This document shows, in pieces, positions 16,313 to 25,347 of a DNA stretch of 34,853 nucleotides (the stretch's first letter is position 1; the number at the start of each line of letters is the position of its first letter). Position numbers and translations under genes: made by a program. The notes under the pieces are model-generated. The model was given only the letters and a program-made list of their open reading frames with translations. It ran no database searches and was not told the DNA's origin. Origin of the DNA: an uncultured Saprospiraceae bacterium (GTDB lineage: Bacteria; Bacteroidota; Bacteroidia; Chitinophagales; Saprospiraceae); NCBI GenBank assembly GCA_937959275.1, contig CALGLU010000071.1:1-34853 (forward strand). The letters are read 5' to 3'.

Positions 16313-18852
16313 AAATCTACTTTGAATCGCAGGTTGACACGTCTAGATGTCAGGTTATTAGGAATTGCATATTGTTGTTCAAAAATCGTCTTGATCCATG
16401 TATTGGAGGCTACATTTTCAATCCCCAACATGTTAAACACCTCGAGACTAATCCATGCCTTGTCTGACCAACTAAACATGCTGCCGGTTTTAGTGGAGGT
16501 TTCCCGATTCCACAAGGCTAAGCTAAACCCGATATCAACTCTCTGGTAAGCCTTGTATTTGAAGGTATTTCTGAACACTTGATTGTTGTCTCTGACTCCA
16601 AAGGGCAATCCTGATCCAAATATCAAATTCAAGTGCATTTTAAAATTTTCATTACTAGGTAAATAATCCTGAAAGAAGACGGACATGTAAAACAATTGGT
16701 CTGTTGGTCGTGGGACAAAATTGACATCTGTTGCTGTAGAATCACCAGGGAAAAATTTCTGATGCTGAACATCAGTTATTGATTCTTTGGCTTTCAAAAA
16801 AGATAAGTTAATCCATGACTCAGCACCAGGCACAAATTCTCCATTCACTCTAAAATCAATACCTGCTACATAACCTGTTGCATCATTCTCACCAGAATAC
16901 CGAATTCGAATATTATCAATCTCATAGCTAACAAGGTTGTCTAACTTCTTATAGTAAGCTTCTGTAATGAATCTATACTTTTTTCGCTTGCTATTAATAT
17001 CATCTCCAAAATCATAGGTGAATCCAGCGAGTGCATGAATTGACCTTTGTGATTTCAAATTGAGATTAAGTGTGCCATCAGGCCGTCGTAGCTCTCTATA
17101 AAAAGGAGGTTGATAATACACCCCAGTCGCTAGTTTAAAAGACAAATCTTTCGATGAGTTAAGTGGCTTAAATAAGAACTGTGCTCTCGGAGAAAAAATA
17201 AATTCGTTATTAAGATCCCAATAGGATGCACGCAGACCAATCGTCGCTTTCAACTCCTTCTCACCTGGATCAATAATGCTATAGGTATTTTGCACAAAGG
17301 CATTAAGACGAGTGGATATAATGTCATTAGTGGTTTTGGTAACGCTATATAGGTCTACCGTTTCTTGACTAAATGGCAACGAATAGCCTGCCGAGTCTAA
17401 GCGCTCCCATTCATTAAGTCGATCATCAAATTGCTCATTCTGTACCTTTAGTCCCCACTGTAAAAAGTGGGTTTTTTCTGCACCTCCATTTTGATTATCT
17501 ACCTGGATTTCAAGTCCACCTTTATGTTGAACATTTATAATTTTATTATTTAATTGATTCCTGGCAAATTCATGTTGAGTCCCTGATCCAATCAGCGCAA
17601 CTGCCTGACCAGAATTCTCCCCTAGGCCAGTCTCTACTTGAGCAAGACTATAAAAGCCTTGTATATCATAAGATTCACTTTCATCAGCGCTATAGGCCGA
17701 AGCAAGTAATTTTAAATACATCGGATTCTTGGCTCTATCTGGAATGTAGGTTAATGACAAGCCAGCCATGCCATTACTATAGTCATCTCTTTCTTGGCCC
17801 TCAAAGATGGACGTGAGTTGTAGTGTTGTAAAAAAGGATCCAAAGGCTGTATTCCTTGAAAACGGGATGAAATCAAACTGACTTTTATTATAGTTGCCTA
17901 TAAGCCCTAACTGCAAATCTCGAGTCAGATCATAGGTCAAATATGTCTGAATATCTGTAAAATTTGGGGTATACTGCCCTCTTGTATCTAGCGAGCCCAA
18001 TAGATATTTAGATGTTTTGTATCTCGCACCTACTAGATATCTCAGCTTCTTATATGTATTCGAGCCAAATTGTTTGCTGCCCTCAATGTGAGCGGTTGCT
18101 CCTAACAAGCTCGCGCTTGCTGAGGCTTTAAACTCATCTGGCCGCTTATACTGGATGTCAAGGACCGAAGACATCTTGTCTCCATAGTTAGCCTGAAAAC
18201 CACCTGAAGAGAATGAAATATTGCTAATCATATCCACATTAGGAAATGACAATCCTTCCTGTTGGGAATTTCTAATCAACTGAGGACGAAAGATTTCGAA
18301 GTCATTGACATAGACTAAGTTTTCATCGTAGTTACCTCCTCTAACATTGTACTGAGAACTTAGCTCTCCGCCAGTACCACCTGAGGTCCCTAAGGCAATA
18401 TTAGGTAGTATGCTTTCAAAATTTCCAGTGGTCGTAGGTATAAGCTTAAATTCTTCAACAGACTCTCTAACCATTTCGGCTTCGTCGATCTTACTTTCTT
18501 GGACAACGACTTCGATATCAGACTGTGCACCCAATAACTCTTGGTCAACGACACGACTTCTACCTTTTCGAATTCTATTGACTCTTGCTCGTTTCTCTAC
18601 AAATCCAATACGTGTAAACACAAGTTCAAACCCTTGACCTGAAGGCACTTCTAATGAATATGCGCCATTCGCATCGGACTCTGTTGCCGTACTAGTATCT
18701 GCAATATAAATCGTCACAAACTCAATCCCTTGTCCTGAGTTTTGGTCTGTGACTGTACCCGATACAGTACTCTGGCTTAAGCCTTGTACTGAGCAGAATA
18801 CACAAATCAACATTAAATAAGAAAATAGCGGTCTTACTGCCATGATAGCCAA
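16309..18852 (-). CDS. TonB-dependent outer-membrane receptor
   Basis: 847-aa receptor with a signal peptide (to about residue 26), a carboxypeptidase-like regulatory domain (STVSGTVTDQNSGQGIEFVT onward, about 28-110), a plug domain (about 140-250, with QYNVRGGNYDENLVYVND and NYGDKMSSVLDI), and a beta-barrel ending in an aromatic-terminated strand (RVNLRFKVDF). It takes up a siderophore, vitamin or oligomer using TonB energy. No SusD-like partner follows, so it is not a classical glycan-uptake pair; its ligand is unknown. It lies 11 bp after rpe on the same strand and is probably co-transcribed, though the functional link is unclear. Confidence 0.9.
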   Translation of the reverse strand: MAIMAVRPLFSYLMLICVFCSVQGLSQSTVSGTVTDQNSGQGIEFVTIYIADTSTATESDANGAYSLEVPSGQGFELVFTRIGFVEKRARVNRIRKGRSRVVDQELLGAQSDIEVVVQESKIDEAEMVRESVEEFKLIPTTTGNFESILPNIALGTSGGTGGELSSQYNVRGGNYDENLVYVNDFEIFRPQLIRNSQQEGLSFPNVDMISNISFSSGGFQANYGDKMSSVLDIQYKRPDEFKASASASLLGATAHIEGSKQFGSNTYKKLRYLVGARYKTSKYLLGSLDTRGQYTPNFTDIQTYLTYDLTRDLQLGLIGNYNKSQFDFIPFSRNTAFGSFFTTLQLTSIFEGQERDDYSNGMAGLSLTYIPDRAKNPMYLKLLASAYSADESESYDIQGFYSLAQVETGLGENSGQAVALIGSGTQHEFARNQLNNKIINVQHKGGLEIQVDNQNGGAEKTHFLQWGLKVQNEQFDDRLNEWERLDSAGYSLPFSQETVDLYSVTKTTNDIISTRLNAFVQNTYSIIDPGEKELKATIGLRASYWDLNNEFIFSPRAQFLFKPLNSSKDLSFKLATGVYYQPPFYRELRRPDGTLNLNLKSQRSIHALAGFTYDFGDDINSKRKKYRFITEAYYKKLDNLVSYEIDNIRIRYSGENDATGYVAGIDFRVNGEFVPGAESWINLSFLKAKESITDVQHQKFFPGDSTATDVNFVPRPTDQLFYMSVFFQDYLPSNENFKMHLNLIFGSGLPFGVRDNNQVFRNTFKYKAYQRVDIGFSLALWNRETSTKTGSMFSWSDKAWISLEVFNMLGIENVASNTWIKTIFEQQYAIPNNLTSRRVNLRFKVDF

Positions 18853-18863
18853 ACGAAAGGTGA

Positions 18864-19529
18864 TTAGATAAAAGTATTTTGATTGATTTCTTTAAGTTGA
18901 CTGATGGCTTTTGTTAGATCTGATGCTTTAAATACACTACTCCCAGCGACCAATATATCAGCACCAGCGCTTAAGATGGACTCAGCATTCTGTAATCCCA
19001 CTCCGCCGTCAATTTCAATTTTTATATCCAAATTGCGTTCGTCAATGCGTGATTTCAAAGCCTTTATTTTTAGAAGTGTCTGGTAAATAAATTTTTGACC
19101 TCCAAATCCAGGATTTACTGACATTAGGATGACCTGATCGATAGACTCAAGCACATCCTCTAAAAGGGTGATTGATGTGTGTGGATTCAATGCGACACCT
19201 GCTTTCACTCCTTTTTCTCGAATCGCAGCTAGCGTGCGATGTAGATGAGGACAAGCTTCATAGTGTACAGATAATATTTCTGCACCGCAATCGACAAATG
19301 AATCGATGTATTGATCTGGATTGACAATCATTAGATGCACATCCAAAGGCTTTTTGGCAATCCCACTTACCATTTTTACAATGTTTTGTCCAAATGAAAT
19401 ATTGGGTACAAAGACACCATCCATCACATCGACGTGTATATAATCTGCCTCACTCTCATTGATGAGCTCGATATCTTTTTCAAGATGAAGGAAATTGGCT
19501 GCTAAAATTGATGGTGCTATGTAGTGCAT
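18864..19529 (-). CDS. rpe: Ribulose-phosphate 3-epimerase
   Basis: Interconverts ribulose 5-phosphate and xylulose 5-phosphate in the pentose phosphate pathway, cytoplasmic. The 221-aa length is typical. TIM-barrel hallmarks are present: APSILAANF, the metal/catalytic HVDVMDG (H32, D34), HLMI (H65), SVNPGFGGQKF (138-147) and IEIDGGV with catalytic D174. It precedes the TonB receptor gene on the same strand. Confidence 0.95.
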   Translation of the reverse strand: MHYIAPSILAANFLHLEKDIELINESEADYIHVDVMDGVFVPNISFGQNIVKMVSGIAKKPLDVHLMIVNPDQYIDSFVDCGAEILSVHYEACPHLHRTLAAIREKGVKAGVALNPHTSITLLEDVLESIDQVILMSVNPGFGGQKFIYQTLLKIKALKSRIDERNLDIKIEIDGGVGLQNAESILSAGADILVAGSSVFKASDLTKAISQLKEINQNTFI

Positions 19530-19547
19530 ATCTAATTTTTAAAGCTG

Positions 19548-19555
19548 CAAAAATA
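19548..19555 (-). promoter_or_regulatory. Putative -7 box of rpe
   Basis: On the minus strand this reads TATTTTTG, matching TAnnTTTG, 18 bp before the rpe ATG. No clear -33 element was seen. Confidence 0.4.
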
Positions 19556-19700
19556 CATATTAATATATAGATGATGTCTATGTTTGAAAATTGGTGTATA
19601 AAACAGATTGTGCTATTACCTTATCTGCTAGTTGCATTGTGCTATTAAAAGAAATAAAAATATTGGGTAGGTCATGGATTATTACGGGGGGCTTTTGTAT

Positions 19701-19877
19701 TTAAAATGATGACACTTCCTCATCAGGTTCGAGGTATGTTTCAAGAGCGTCAAATAGATTTGCTTCAGCCTCTTCGATGGTCTTTCCTTGGGTTATAACA
19801 CCCCTCATTTCATCTATGTACGCAGTATAGCCAAATTCTCCTTTGACATAAACGGCTGTTAAATTTGTGCCTTCCAT
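19701..19877 (-). CDS. Short HicB-like antitoxin-family protein
   Basis: A 58-aa ORF (ATG at 19877, TAA at 19701) reading MEGTNLTAVYVKGEFGYTAY, then IDEMRGVITQGKTIEEAEAN and LFDALETYL. The pattern of an aromatic GY-A-Y strand, a G-x-xTQGKT turn and EAxxNLxxALExYL helix is that of HicB-like partial RNase-H-fold antitoxins. No C-terminal DNA-binding part is present. A HicA toxin (short, with a GSH motif) was looked for on both sides and not found, so this appears to be a solitary HicB-like protein, as often occurs in Bacteroidota. Confidence 0.75.
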   Translation of the reverse strand: MEGTNLTAVYVKGEFGYTAYIDEMRGVITQGKTIEEAEANLFDALETYLEPDEEVSSF

Positions 19878-19962
19878 AGCGTTAGATTTACAATTTATGG
19901 TTACGTTTTAATACGAATAATGTAGAATCCTTCTAAGATTCAAATCATGTGTCGCGATATCA

Positions 19963-20097
19963 TCAATTTATTTGCTTATATCTTTTAAAATGATCATAGT
20001 AATACCTGTGGATTTTACCATCCTTGACTGCATCTTTTAAAACAATTCTAATGCTGAGAGATTTAATTTTAAAAGCAATAATAATATTAGAAATAGC
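19963..20097 (-). pseudogene. Start-less lysine-rich frame, possible gene remnant
   Basis: Upstream of the HicB-like gene a 44-codon minus-strand frame ends IVLKDAVKDGKIHRYYYDHF then KRYKQIN and a TGA. It has no ATG, GTG or TTG and is closed by a stop before 20098. It looks protein-like but is too short to assign. It may be a decayed partner gene or chance. The rest of 19530-20157 outside this and the HicB-like gene shows nothing recognisable. Confidence 0.2.
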
Positions 20098-20157
20098 TTA
20101 ATCATCGAGTCCTGTCTGAAATATAAATCTTCGCTGCTCCCCAGACAAGGTATTATA

Positions 20158-20940
20158 TTAATCATGTGCTTCTTTCGTAACTGTTGTACTAGAAATCATA
20201 TCATCACTGATTGCTTCCTTATGTTGCATTGCTAAAAAAACTCTAGCGACAGTAATTACATCTTGCTCACAATACCTCATAATTTTTTCGAGTCCACTTT
20301 CATCGTTATAGTACACTTCAGCAACTTGGCTACCATCCATATTCGTCTTGGGCGATGGGATATCTAAAGCTGCAGCGATTAAATCCAAAGAGGTGTAATT
20401 CTTATAATCGCCAAATTTCCATTGCTCTAAGGTATCTATAAACTGCTTGGTTTGCCATGGCTTTTGACCAGCTACATCTATCATTTTGGGCAATGGTATA
20501 TGATTCACAATTAATCTTCTGCATAGAAAAGGAATATCAAACTCCTTGAGATTGTGGCCGCATAAGTAATGCCTTGATGGATTATAGTAATGTTCAGTCA
20601 ATACAGGTATAAAGGCTCGCAGTAAGGCTGATTCATCATCATCAAAAAATGATTTTAAGCGAAATGAGTTGATCGTAAGGCCTTGTTGCTCAATAAAACC
20701 AGCTGAAATACATATGATCTTACTAAATTCAGCATAGATACCAGCTTTTTCTCGGTAGCTAGACGCTATATTATCTGAAGAAGGATTGTCATAATGCCTT
20801 GAAAACCAGCTTGTTTGCTTTATTTTCTTTTGCCATAGGCCTTGTAATCTGACATCTAACTGGTCAAACGACGCAAATTGCGGAGCTGTTTCTATATCAA
20901 TAAACAGAATCCTTGATAAATCAGTAAAGTGTAAAGTCAT
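20158..20940 (-). CDS. PolB-type DEDDy 3'-5' exonuclease
   Basis: Predicted 3'-5' exonuclease related to the proofreading domain of family B DNA polymerases (DNA_pol_B_exo2 type), 260 aa with no polymerase domain. The DEDDy residues are visible: D15 and E17 in FIDIET, N130 to D135 in GHNLKEFDIPF, and Y223 with D227 in YCEQDV. A family motif, YTSLDLIAAAL, is also present. It probably acts on DNA ends in repair or replication. It is monocistronic and divergent from the coiled-coil gene at 21084. Confidence 0.87.
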   Translation of the reverse strand: MTLHFTDLSRILFIDIETAPQFASFDQLDVRLQGLWQKKIKQTSWFSRHYDNPSSDNIASSYREKAGIYAEFSKIICISAGFIEQQGLTINSFRLKSFFDDDESALLRAFIPVLTEHYYNPSRHYLCGHNLKEFDIPFLCRRLIVNHIPLPKMIDVAGQKPWQTKQFIDTLEQWKFGDYKNYTSLDLIAAALDIPSPKTNMDGSQVAEVYYNDESGLEKIMRYCEQDVITVARVFLAMQHKEAISDDMISSTTVTKEAHD

Positions 20941-21049
20941 TATTCTTAAAATTAAAGGAATACCCTAAGTTGTTATATCAATAATAATAAGAAATTTGTT
21001 ATATCGAAGGAATCTAAAGAGATTTCTTACCGTTAGCTTGAAATAAGAC

Positions 21050-21057
21050 TACATTTG
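21050..21057 (+). promoter_or_regulatory. Putative -7 box of the coiled-coil gene
   Basis: TACATTTG matches TAnnTTTG, 26 bp before the ATG at 21084. No TTG at the proper -33 distance was found. Confidence 0.4.
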
Positions 21058-21083
21058 ATAACTTAATATAAAAACACTCCATT

Positions 21084-22079
21084 ATGAGTTACGATCAAAA
21101 AAATACATCAAAATCTAAAAGCGGAGGAAGTATACTCCTGTTACTTGGCTTATTTGCATTTGCAGCCTTGAGTGGATATTTTTGGTATAATAACAATAAT
21201 TTAAAAACAGAGCTTAGTGCTCAAAACAAGCAGTTCTCTGAGCTTAAAACTGTTCACAGTGAGCTGGAGACGACTTATCACTCTTCCTTGGAAAGCATCC
21301 AAAGCCTCAGAGATGAGTCAAAAGAGTTAAATACGCTTATTGATGATCAAAAGAAAGAGTTAGCTGCTCAGAAACAAAAAATCAATAATTTGATTTGGAC
21401 TAAAGGTGAGCTTGGCAAAGCACGTGACGAAATTGCTGCTATTCAAGGCATGACTGCTGGTTATATTACTGAAATCAATGATTTAAAATCAACCATCGCT
21501 TCATTGCAGACGTCTAATTCGAAATTAACTCAAGAGAAAGAAGTTTTAATAACGAATCTTGATGAGCAAAAAATTAAAACGGCAGAGGTAGAAGAAGCTA
21601 AAACCATTCTTGTTAAAAACGTTGAAAAGAAAGAAAGTGAGATTGCGGCTCTTAACAATACTGTAGATATCGCATCGGCAGTAAAAATCAACTGGCTTCA
21701 AGTATCTGGACATCAACTTAAAGACGATGGCAAATTAAAAGGTAAGAAGAAAGCAAAAGATGTTAACGTTTTAAGAATCTGTTACAAAACGGAAACGAAT
21801 GTTGTCACGACAGCTGGAGAAGAGACATTTCACATCAGATATGTAGATCCTCAAGGAAAGACAATTGCAGTAGACGATGCAGGGTCTGGCGTCCTTACAA
21901 ACAAATTAACCGACCAACAAGTAAAGTATACTGTGTCGGGCTCTCTTGATTATCAAAACAAGGATGCAGAATCATGTGTAGATTGGCATGCTGAATATCC
22001 ATTTACTAAAGGTGAATATGCTGTTGAAATCTATAATAAAGGTTACCTATCAGGAACTGGTGATTTCAAATTAAAGTAG
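21084..22079 (+). CDS. Membrane-anchored coiled-coil protein
   Basis: 331 aa with a basic N-terminus, one membrane segment (about 16-36, ILLLLGLFAFAALSGYFWY), a long coiled coil (about 40-195, heptads rich in E, K, Q, L), and a C-terminal beta domain (about 200-331, INWLQVSGHQLK, VLRICYKTETNV, HIRYVDPQGKTIA, YAVEIYNKGYLSGTGDFKLK). The orientation implied by the basic N-terminus puts the coiled coil and C-domain in the periplasm. Similar proteins are widespread in Bacteroidota without an assigned role. It is single, with its own promoter-like box and a strong terminator. Confidence 0.75.
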   Translation: MSYDQKNTSKSKSGGSILLLLGLFAFAALSGYFWYNNNNLKTELSAQNKQFSELKTVHSELETTYHSSLESIQSLRDESKELNTLIDDQKKELAAQKQKINNLIWTKGELGKARDEIAAIQGMTAGYITEINDLKSTIASLQTSNSKLTQEKEVLITNLDEQKIKTAEVEEAKTILVKNVEKKESEIAALNNTVDIASAVKINWLQVSGHQLKDDGKLKGKKKAKDVNVLRICYKTETNVVTTAGEETFHIRYVDPQGKTIAVDDAGSGVLTNKLTDQQVKYTVSGSLDYQNKDAESCVDWHAEYPFTKGEYAVEIYNKGYLSGTGDFKLK

Positions 22080-22108
22080 AGAAAAAAAACAAATCGATAG
22101 ATTTAAAT

Positions 22109-22135
22109 AAGCACAGTTTTAAACAAACTGTGCTT
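22109..22135 (+). terminator. Intrinsic terminator after the coiled-coil gene
   Basis: Perfect 11-bp stem (AAGCACAGTTT / AAACTGTGCTT) with a 5-nt loop, followed by TTCTTTGTTT. It lies 29 bp after the stop at 22079. Confidence 0.75.
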
Positions 22136-22154
22136 TCTTTGTTTATATATGCTA

Positions 22155-22195
22155 GAAGTGAATATCTAGAACACTTGATGTCTTGAATTCACTTC
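22155..22195. promoter_or_regulatory. Inverted repeat before the DUF2452 gene
   Basis: GAAGTGAAT (22155-22163) and ATTCACTTC (22187-22195) form a 9-bp dyad with a 23-bp centre, ending 14 bp before the ATG at 22210. It could be an operator or a leader stem; no regulator lies nearby. Confidence 0.35.
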
Positions 22196-22209
22196 CTTAT
22201 CTTTAAAGT

Positions 22210-22671
22210 ATGGCAAGGAAGATTAATCCAATTGATGAAGACAAAGTAGCACAGAATCCAGGCTTATTACCTTATGCACACCATATGGGTAGTGCGATCA
22301 TTAAACCAATTGATAAAGGCAAGGTGAAAGGATTGGCTATGTCGGCTATGTATGAGCAAACAGAAGAGCAGCTTATTCAGATCAAAGAGCAAGTTGAATT
22401 ATTAGTCCAACAAGCTCAACTCATACACGATCGCATCAATATTTCAGAAAAAATCTATAAAGCCGATTGTGGGTTTAAACCAATCCATAACAAAGAATAC
22501 TATTTATACCGAAAAGGAGAAGATCAGTGGACGCTTAGTATGGTTGGTCACGAAGAATGGGGAAAATCTTGTCCTTACGAATATTTAGCAAAGGTGAAGC
22601 TCTTATCTGACTCTACTTGGAAAGTGTTGGAAACTGTACATGAAGAACTTAAAACCGAAATAGAGATATGA
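22210..22671 (+). CDS. DUF2452 family protein
   Basis: A 153-aa cytoplasmic protein of the DUF2452 family, function unknown. The conserved opening NPGLLPYAHHMGSAIIKPID (17-36) is followed by KGKVKGLAMSAMYEQTEEQL, a helical stretch, then YYLYRKGEDQWTLSMVGHEEWG. It overlaps the VWA gene by 4 nt (ATGA), so the two are probably translated together. That links it to the chelatase-like VWA/AAA+ pair, though whether it takes part is an inference. Confidence 0.82.
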   Translation: MARKINPIDEDKVAQNPGLLPYAHHMGSAIIKPIDKGKVKGLAMSAMYEQTEEQLIQIKEQVELLVQQAQLIHDRINISEKIYKADCGFKPIHNKEYYLYRKGEDQWTLSMVGHEEWGKSCPYEYLAKVKLLSDSTWKVLETVHEELKTEIEI

Positions 22672-23768
22672 TAGGATGGCATTTTTCAGAATACATACCA
22701 GCACCGGATGGGACACCTTTTGAGCGATTGTTAAAATTGTTTCAAGAGCTACTTGTGCATACATCAGGCGATGTTAGCGAAGCCTTATCTTGGTTAACAG
22801 AGTTGGATAAGCAGCACAATCTGACAGATGACAACTATGGTATTGCTGACTTCATAAAAGAACTCATCGACAAAGGCCTAATTGCCAGTGGCGAACGAGA
22901 TGGTCAGTTGGGCTTTCATCCAACGGCTAAAATGGAGATCGCTTTACGTCAGAAAGCATTAGACGACATCTTTGATCAACTGTCAAAATCAAAGCGCGGG
23001 AATCACATCACTTCAAAGAGCGGCTCAGGTGATGAGCATACTTCTGAAATCAGACCATACAATTATGGCGACTCATTGGATAAGATTGCCATTTCGGATT
23101 CCATCAAGAATGCCCAGATAAATCACGGGATTGATGACTTCATGTTAACTGAAGGAGACCTACAAGTCCATGAGACATTCTATAAGACCCAGACGAGCAC
23201 AGTCTTAATGATTGATATTTCGCATTCGATGATTCTGTATGGAGAGGATCGAATCACGCCTGCCAAGAAAGTTGCGATGGCCTTAGCAGAATTAATCAAA
23301 ACAAGATATCCGAAAGACACTCTAGACATATTGGTCTTTGGGAATGATGCTTGGCAAATAGAAATTAAAGATTTACCGTATTTACAGGTAGGGCCTTACC
23401 ATACGAACACCGTTGCTGGATTAGAGCTTGCCATGGATTTACTTCGGAAACGAAAAAATCCAAACAAGCAGATTATGATGATCACTGATGGAAAGCCTAC
23501 CTGCATAAAAAAGGGCAAGGGCTATTATAAAAATGCATTTGGTATCGATCGTAAAATATTAAACAGGACTTTGGGCTTGGCCGTGAAGTGTCGAAAACTA
23601 AATATCCCGATCACCACATTTATGATCGCACGTGATCCCTACCTCGTCCAATTCGTAGATCAATTTACGAATGCGAATAATGGGAAGGCCTTCTATAGTT
23701 CTCTTCAAGGCTTGGGCGAATTTTTATTTATGGATTACAACCAAAACAAACGACGTAAAAAGAATTAA
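22668..23768 (+). CDS. VWA domain protein of a chelatase-like ATPase pair
   Basis: 366 aa with a helical N-terminal part (1-165) and a von Willebrand A domain (about 175-350). The MIDAS metal site is complete: DISHS (D183, S185, S187), a threonine in HTNTVAG (about 246-248) and MITDGK (D274). Such proteins partner MoxR/ChlI-like AAA+ ATPases, which follow here after a 94-bp gap, to remodel or metallate target proteins. The target is unknown. No signal peptide or transmembrane helix is seen, so it is cytoplasmic. Confidence 0.86.
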   Translation: MIGWHFSEYIPAPDGTPFERLLKLFQELLVHTSGDVSEALSWLTELDKQHNLTDDNYGIADFIKELIDKGLIASGERDGQLGFHPTAKMEIALRQKALDDIFDQLSKSKRGNHITSKSGSGDEHTSEIRPYNYGDSLDKIAISDSIKNAQINHGIDDFMLTEGDLQVHETFYKTQTSTVLMIDISHSMILYGEDRITPAKKVAMALAELIKTRYPKDTLDILVFGNDAWQIEIKDLPYLQVGPYHTNTVAGLELAMDLLRKRKNPNKQIMMITDGKPTCIKKGKGYYKNAFGIDRKILNRTLGLAVKCRKLNIPITTFMIARDPYLVQFVDQFTNANNGKAFYSSLQGLGEFLFMDYNQNKRRKKN

Positions 23769-23776
23769 TATTAATG

Positions 23777-23820
23777 CTGATTCAGCTAAATGGAAATTGA
23801 ATATTCCATATGCGAATCAG
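23777..23820. other. Two-tier inverted repeat between the VWA and AAA+ genes
   Basis: Outer arms CTGATTC (23777-23783) and GAATCAG (23814-23820) enclose inner arms ATGGAA (23790-23795) and TTCCAT (23804-23809). No T-run follows on the plus strand, so it is not a clear terminator. It may be a processing or attenuation structure that tunes the two products. Confidence 0.3.
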
Positions 23821-23877
23821 ATTTAGAATACAGTAATAGACTTACATTTAGATTGAGTAATAGTGACGAATAAAAAC

Positions 23878-25347
23878 ATGACAAAAAAAGACATAGCTAA
23901 AATTAATACGCTGGGAGAGCTGAAAAAAGCGGGCTGGAAATCTCTGTCCATCAAAGAAGAGATTCGAAAGAATCTCATTGAAAATTTAAAGGAAGGGGCA
24001 CCTTCATTTGAAGGCATACTAGGCTTTGAGGATACGGTGATACCTGATATCGAGAGAGCTATCTTATCAAAGCACAATATTTTGCTTTTAGGACTACGTG
24101 GGCAAGCTAAAACTCGGATTGCTAGAAAGATGACCGAATTGCTTGATGAGTACATCCCCTTCGTAGCGGGATCAGAAATCAATGACGATCCATTAAAGCC
24201 ACTATCAAGAGCTGCCTTTGATATTATAGAAGAGCATGGTGACAAGACACCAATTGAATGGCTGCATAGGAGTGACAGATTTGTTGAAAAGCTAGCGACT
24301 CCAGATGTAAGCGTGGCTGATTTAATCGGTGACGTAGATCCAATTAAGGCTGCTAATCTTAAGCTGCCCTACTCCGATCAACGTGTCATACATTTTGGAT
24401 TAGTACCACGTGCCCATCGATCTATATTTGTCATCAATGAACTACCTGACTTGCAGCCCAGAATTCAGGTCTCTTTATTCAATATTTTGCAAGAAGGTGA
24501 TTTACAAATACGTGGCTTTAAATTAAGATTACCATTAGACATACAATTTGTATTCACGGCAAATCCTGAAGATTATACTAACAGAGGAAGTATTGTGACG
24601 CCTCTAAAAGATCGAATAGAAAGTCAGATATTAACGCACTATCCTAAAGATATTGCAACTGCCCGATCAATAACAGAGCAAGAAGCGCAGGTAAGTGAAG
24701 AGCAGAGCTTTGTCCATGTCCCAGACTTGTCATATGATCTGTTAGAATCAATATCATTCAAGGCTAGAGAGAGCGAATTTGTAGATGAGAAAAGTGGTGT
24801 GTCTGCGCGATTGAGTATTTCAGCTTTGGAAAACTTGATTAGTACTGCTGAGCGCCGAGCTCTGATCAATAAAGAAAAAAAGACTTGCATTAGATTGACT
24901 GACTTTTGGGGGACGATACCATCAATGACAGGAAAGGTCGAGCTAGTTTATGAAGGAGAACAAGAAGGGCCCTACAGTGTCGCCCTCTCTCTGATCGGTG
25001 CTGCAATGAAAGATTTATTTTTAGTTATTTTCCCTCACCCAGAAAAAGACAGCTCAGGTAGTAAAGATCCCTATGGTACCATCAAGGCGTTCTTCTCAGG
25101 AGGCAATGCCATAGATTTACAAAATGATGCCTCAGATAAAGCATATTTAAAAGCTTTGCATAAGGTGGCTGGTTTGGAAAAACTGGTCGACTCACTCAAA
25201 GTCCCTAAGGAAGAAAAGCCATTCTATATGGAACTGGCCTTACATGGTTTATCAGAATTTGAGTTAATCAATAAAACGATAGTCGATACTCAGGTGCATT
25301 ATGAAGACCCTTTGTCGACGATGTTTGGAGATTTTTCGGATGAATAA
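23878..25347 (+). CDS. MoxR/ChlI-like AAA+ ATPase
   Basis: AAA+ ATPase of the magnesium-chelatase/MoxR group, 489 aa from the ATG at 23878 (a GTG at 23863 would add 5). Walker A is GLRGQAKT, ending at K78 and T79. The sensor/arm region FVINELPDLQPRIQVSLFNILQEGDLQIRG carries NE (N187, E188) where most relatives have DE. FVFTANPEDYTNRGSIVTPLKDRI is the sensor-I and arginine-finger region. The C-terminal lid is helical (ALHKVAGLEKLVDSL). With the upstream VWA protein it forms a likely ATPase/VWA machine. The NE form may be normal for this subgroup rather than a defect. Confidence 0.85.
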   Translation: MTKKDIAKINTLGELKKAGWKSLSIKEEIRKNLIENLKEGAPSFEGILGFEDTVIPDIERAILSKHNILLLGLRGQAKTRIARKMTELLDEYIPFVAGSEINDDPLKPLSRAAFDIIEEHGDKTPIEWLHRSDRFVEKLATPDVSVADLIGDVDPIKAANLKLPYSDQRVIHFGLVPRAHRSIFVINELPDLQPRIQVSLFNILQEGDLQIRGFKLRLPLDIQFVFTANPEDYTNRGSIVTPLKDRIESQILTHYPKDIATARSITEQEAQVSEEQSFVHVPDLSYDLLESISFKARESEFVDEKSGVSARLSISALENLISTAERRALINKEKKTCIRLTDFWGTIPSMTGKVELVYEGEQEGPYSVALSLIGAAMKDLFLVIFPHPEKDSSGSKDPYGTIKAFFSGGNAIDLQNDASDKAYLKALHKVAGLEKLVDSLKVPKEEKPFYMELALHGLSEFELINKTIVDTQVHYEDPLSTMFGDFSDE

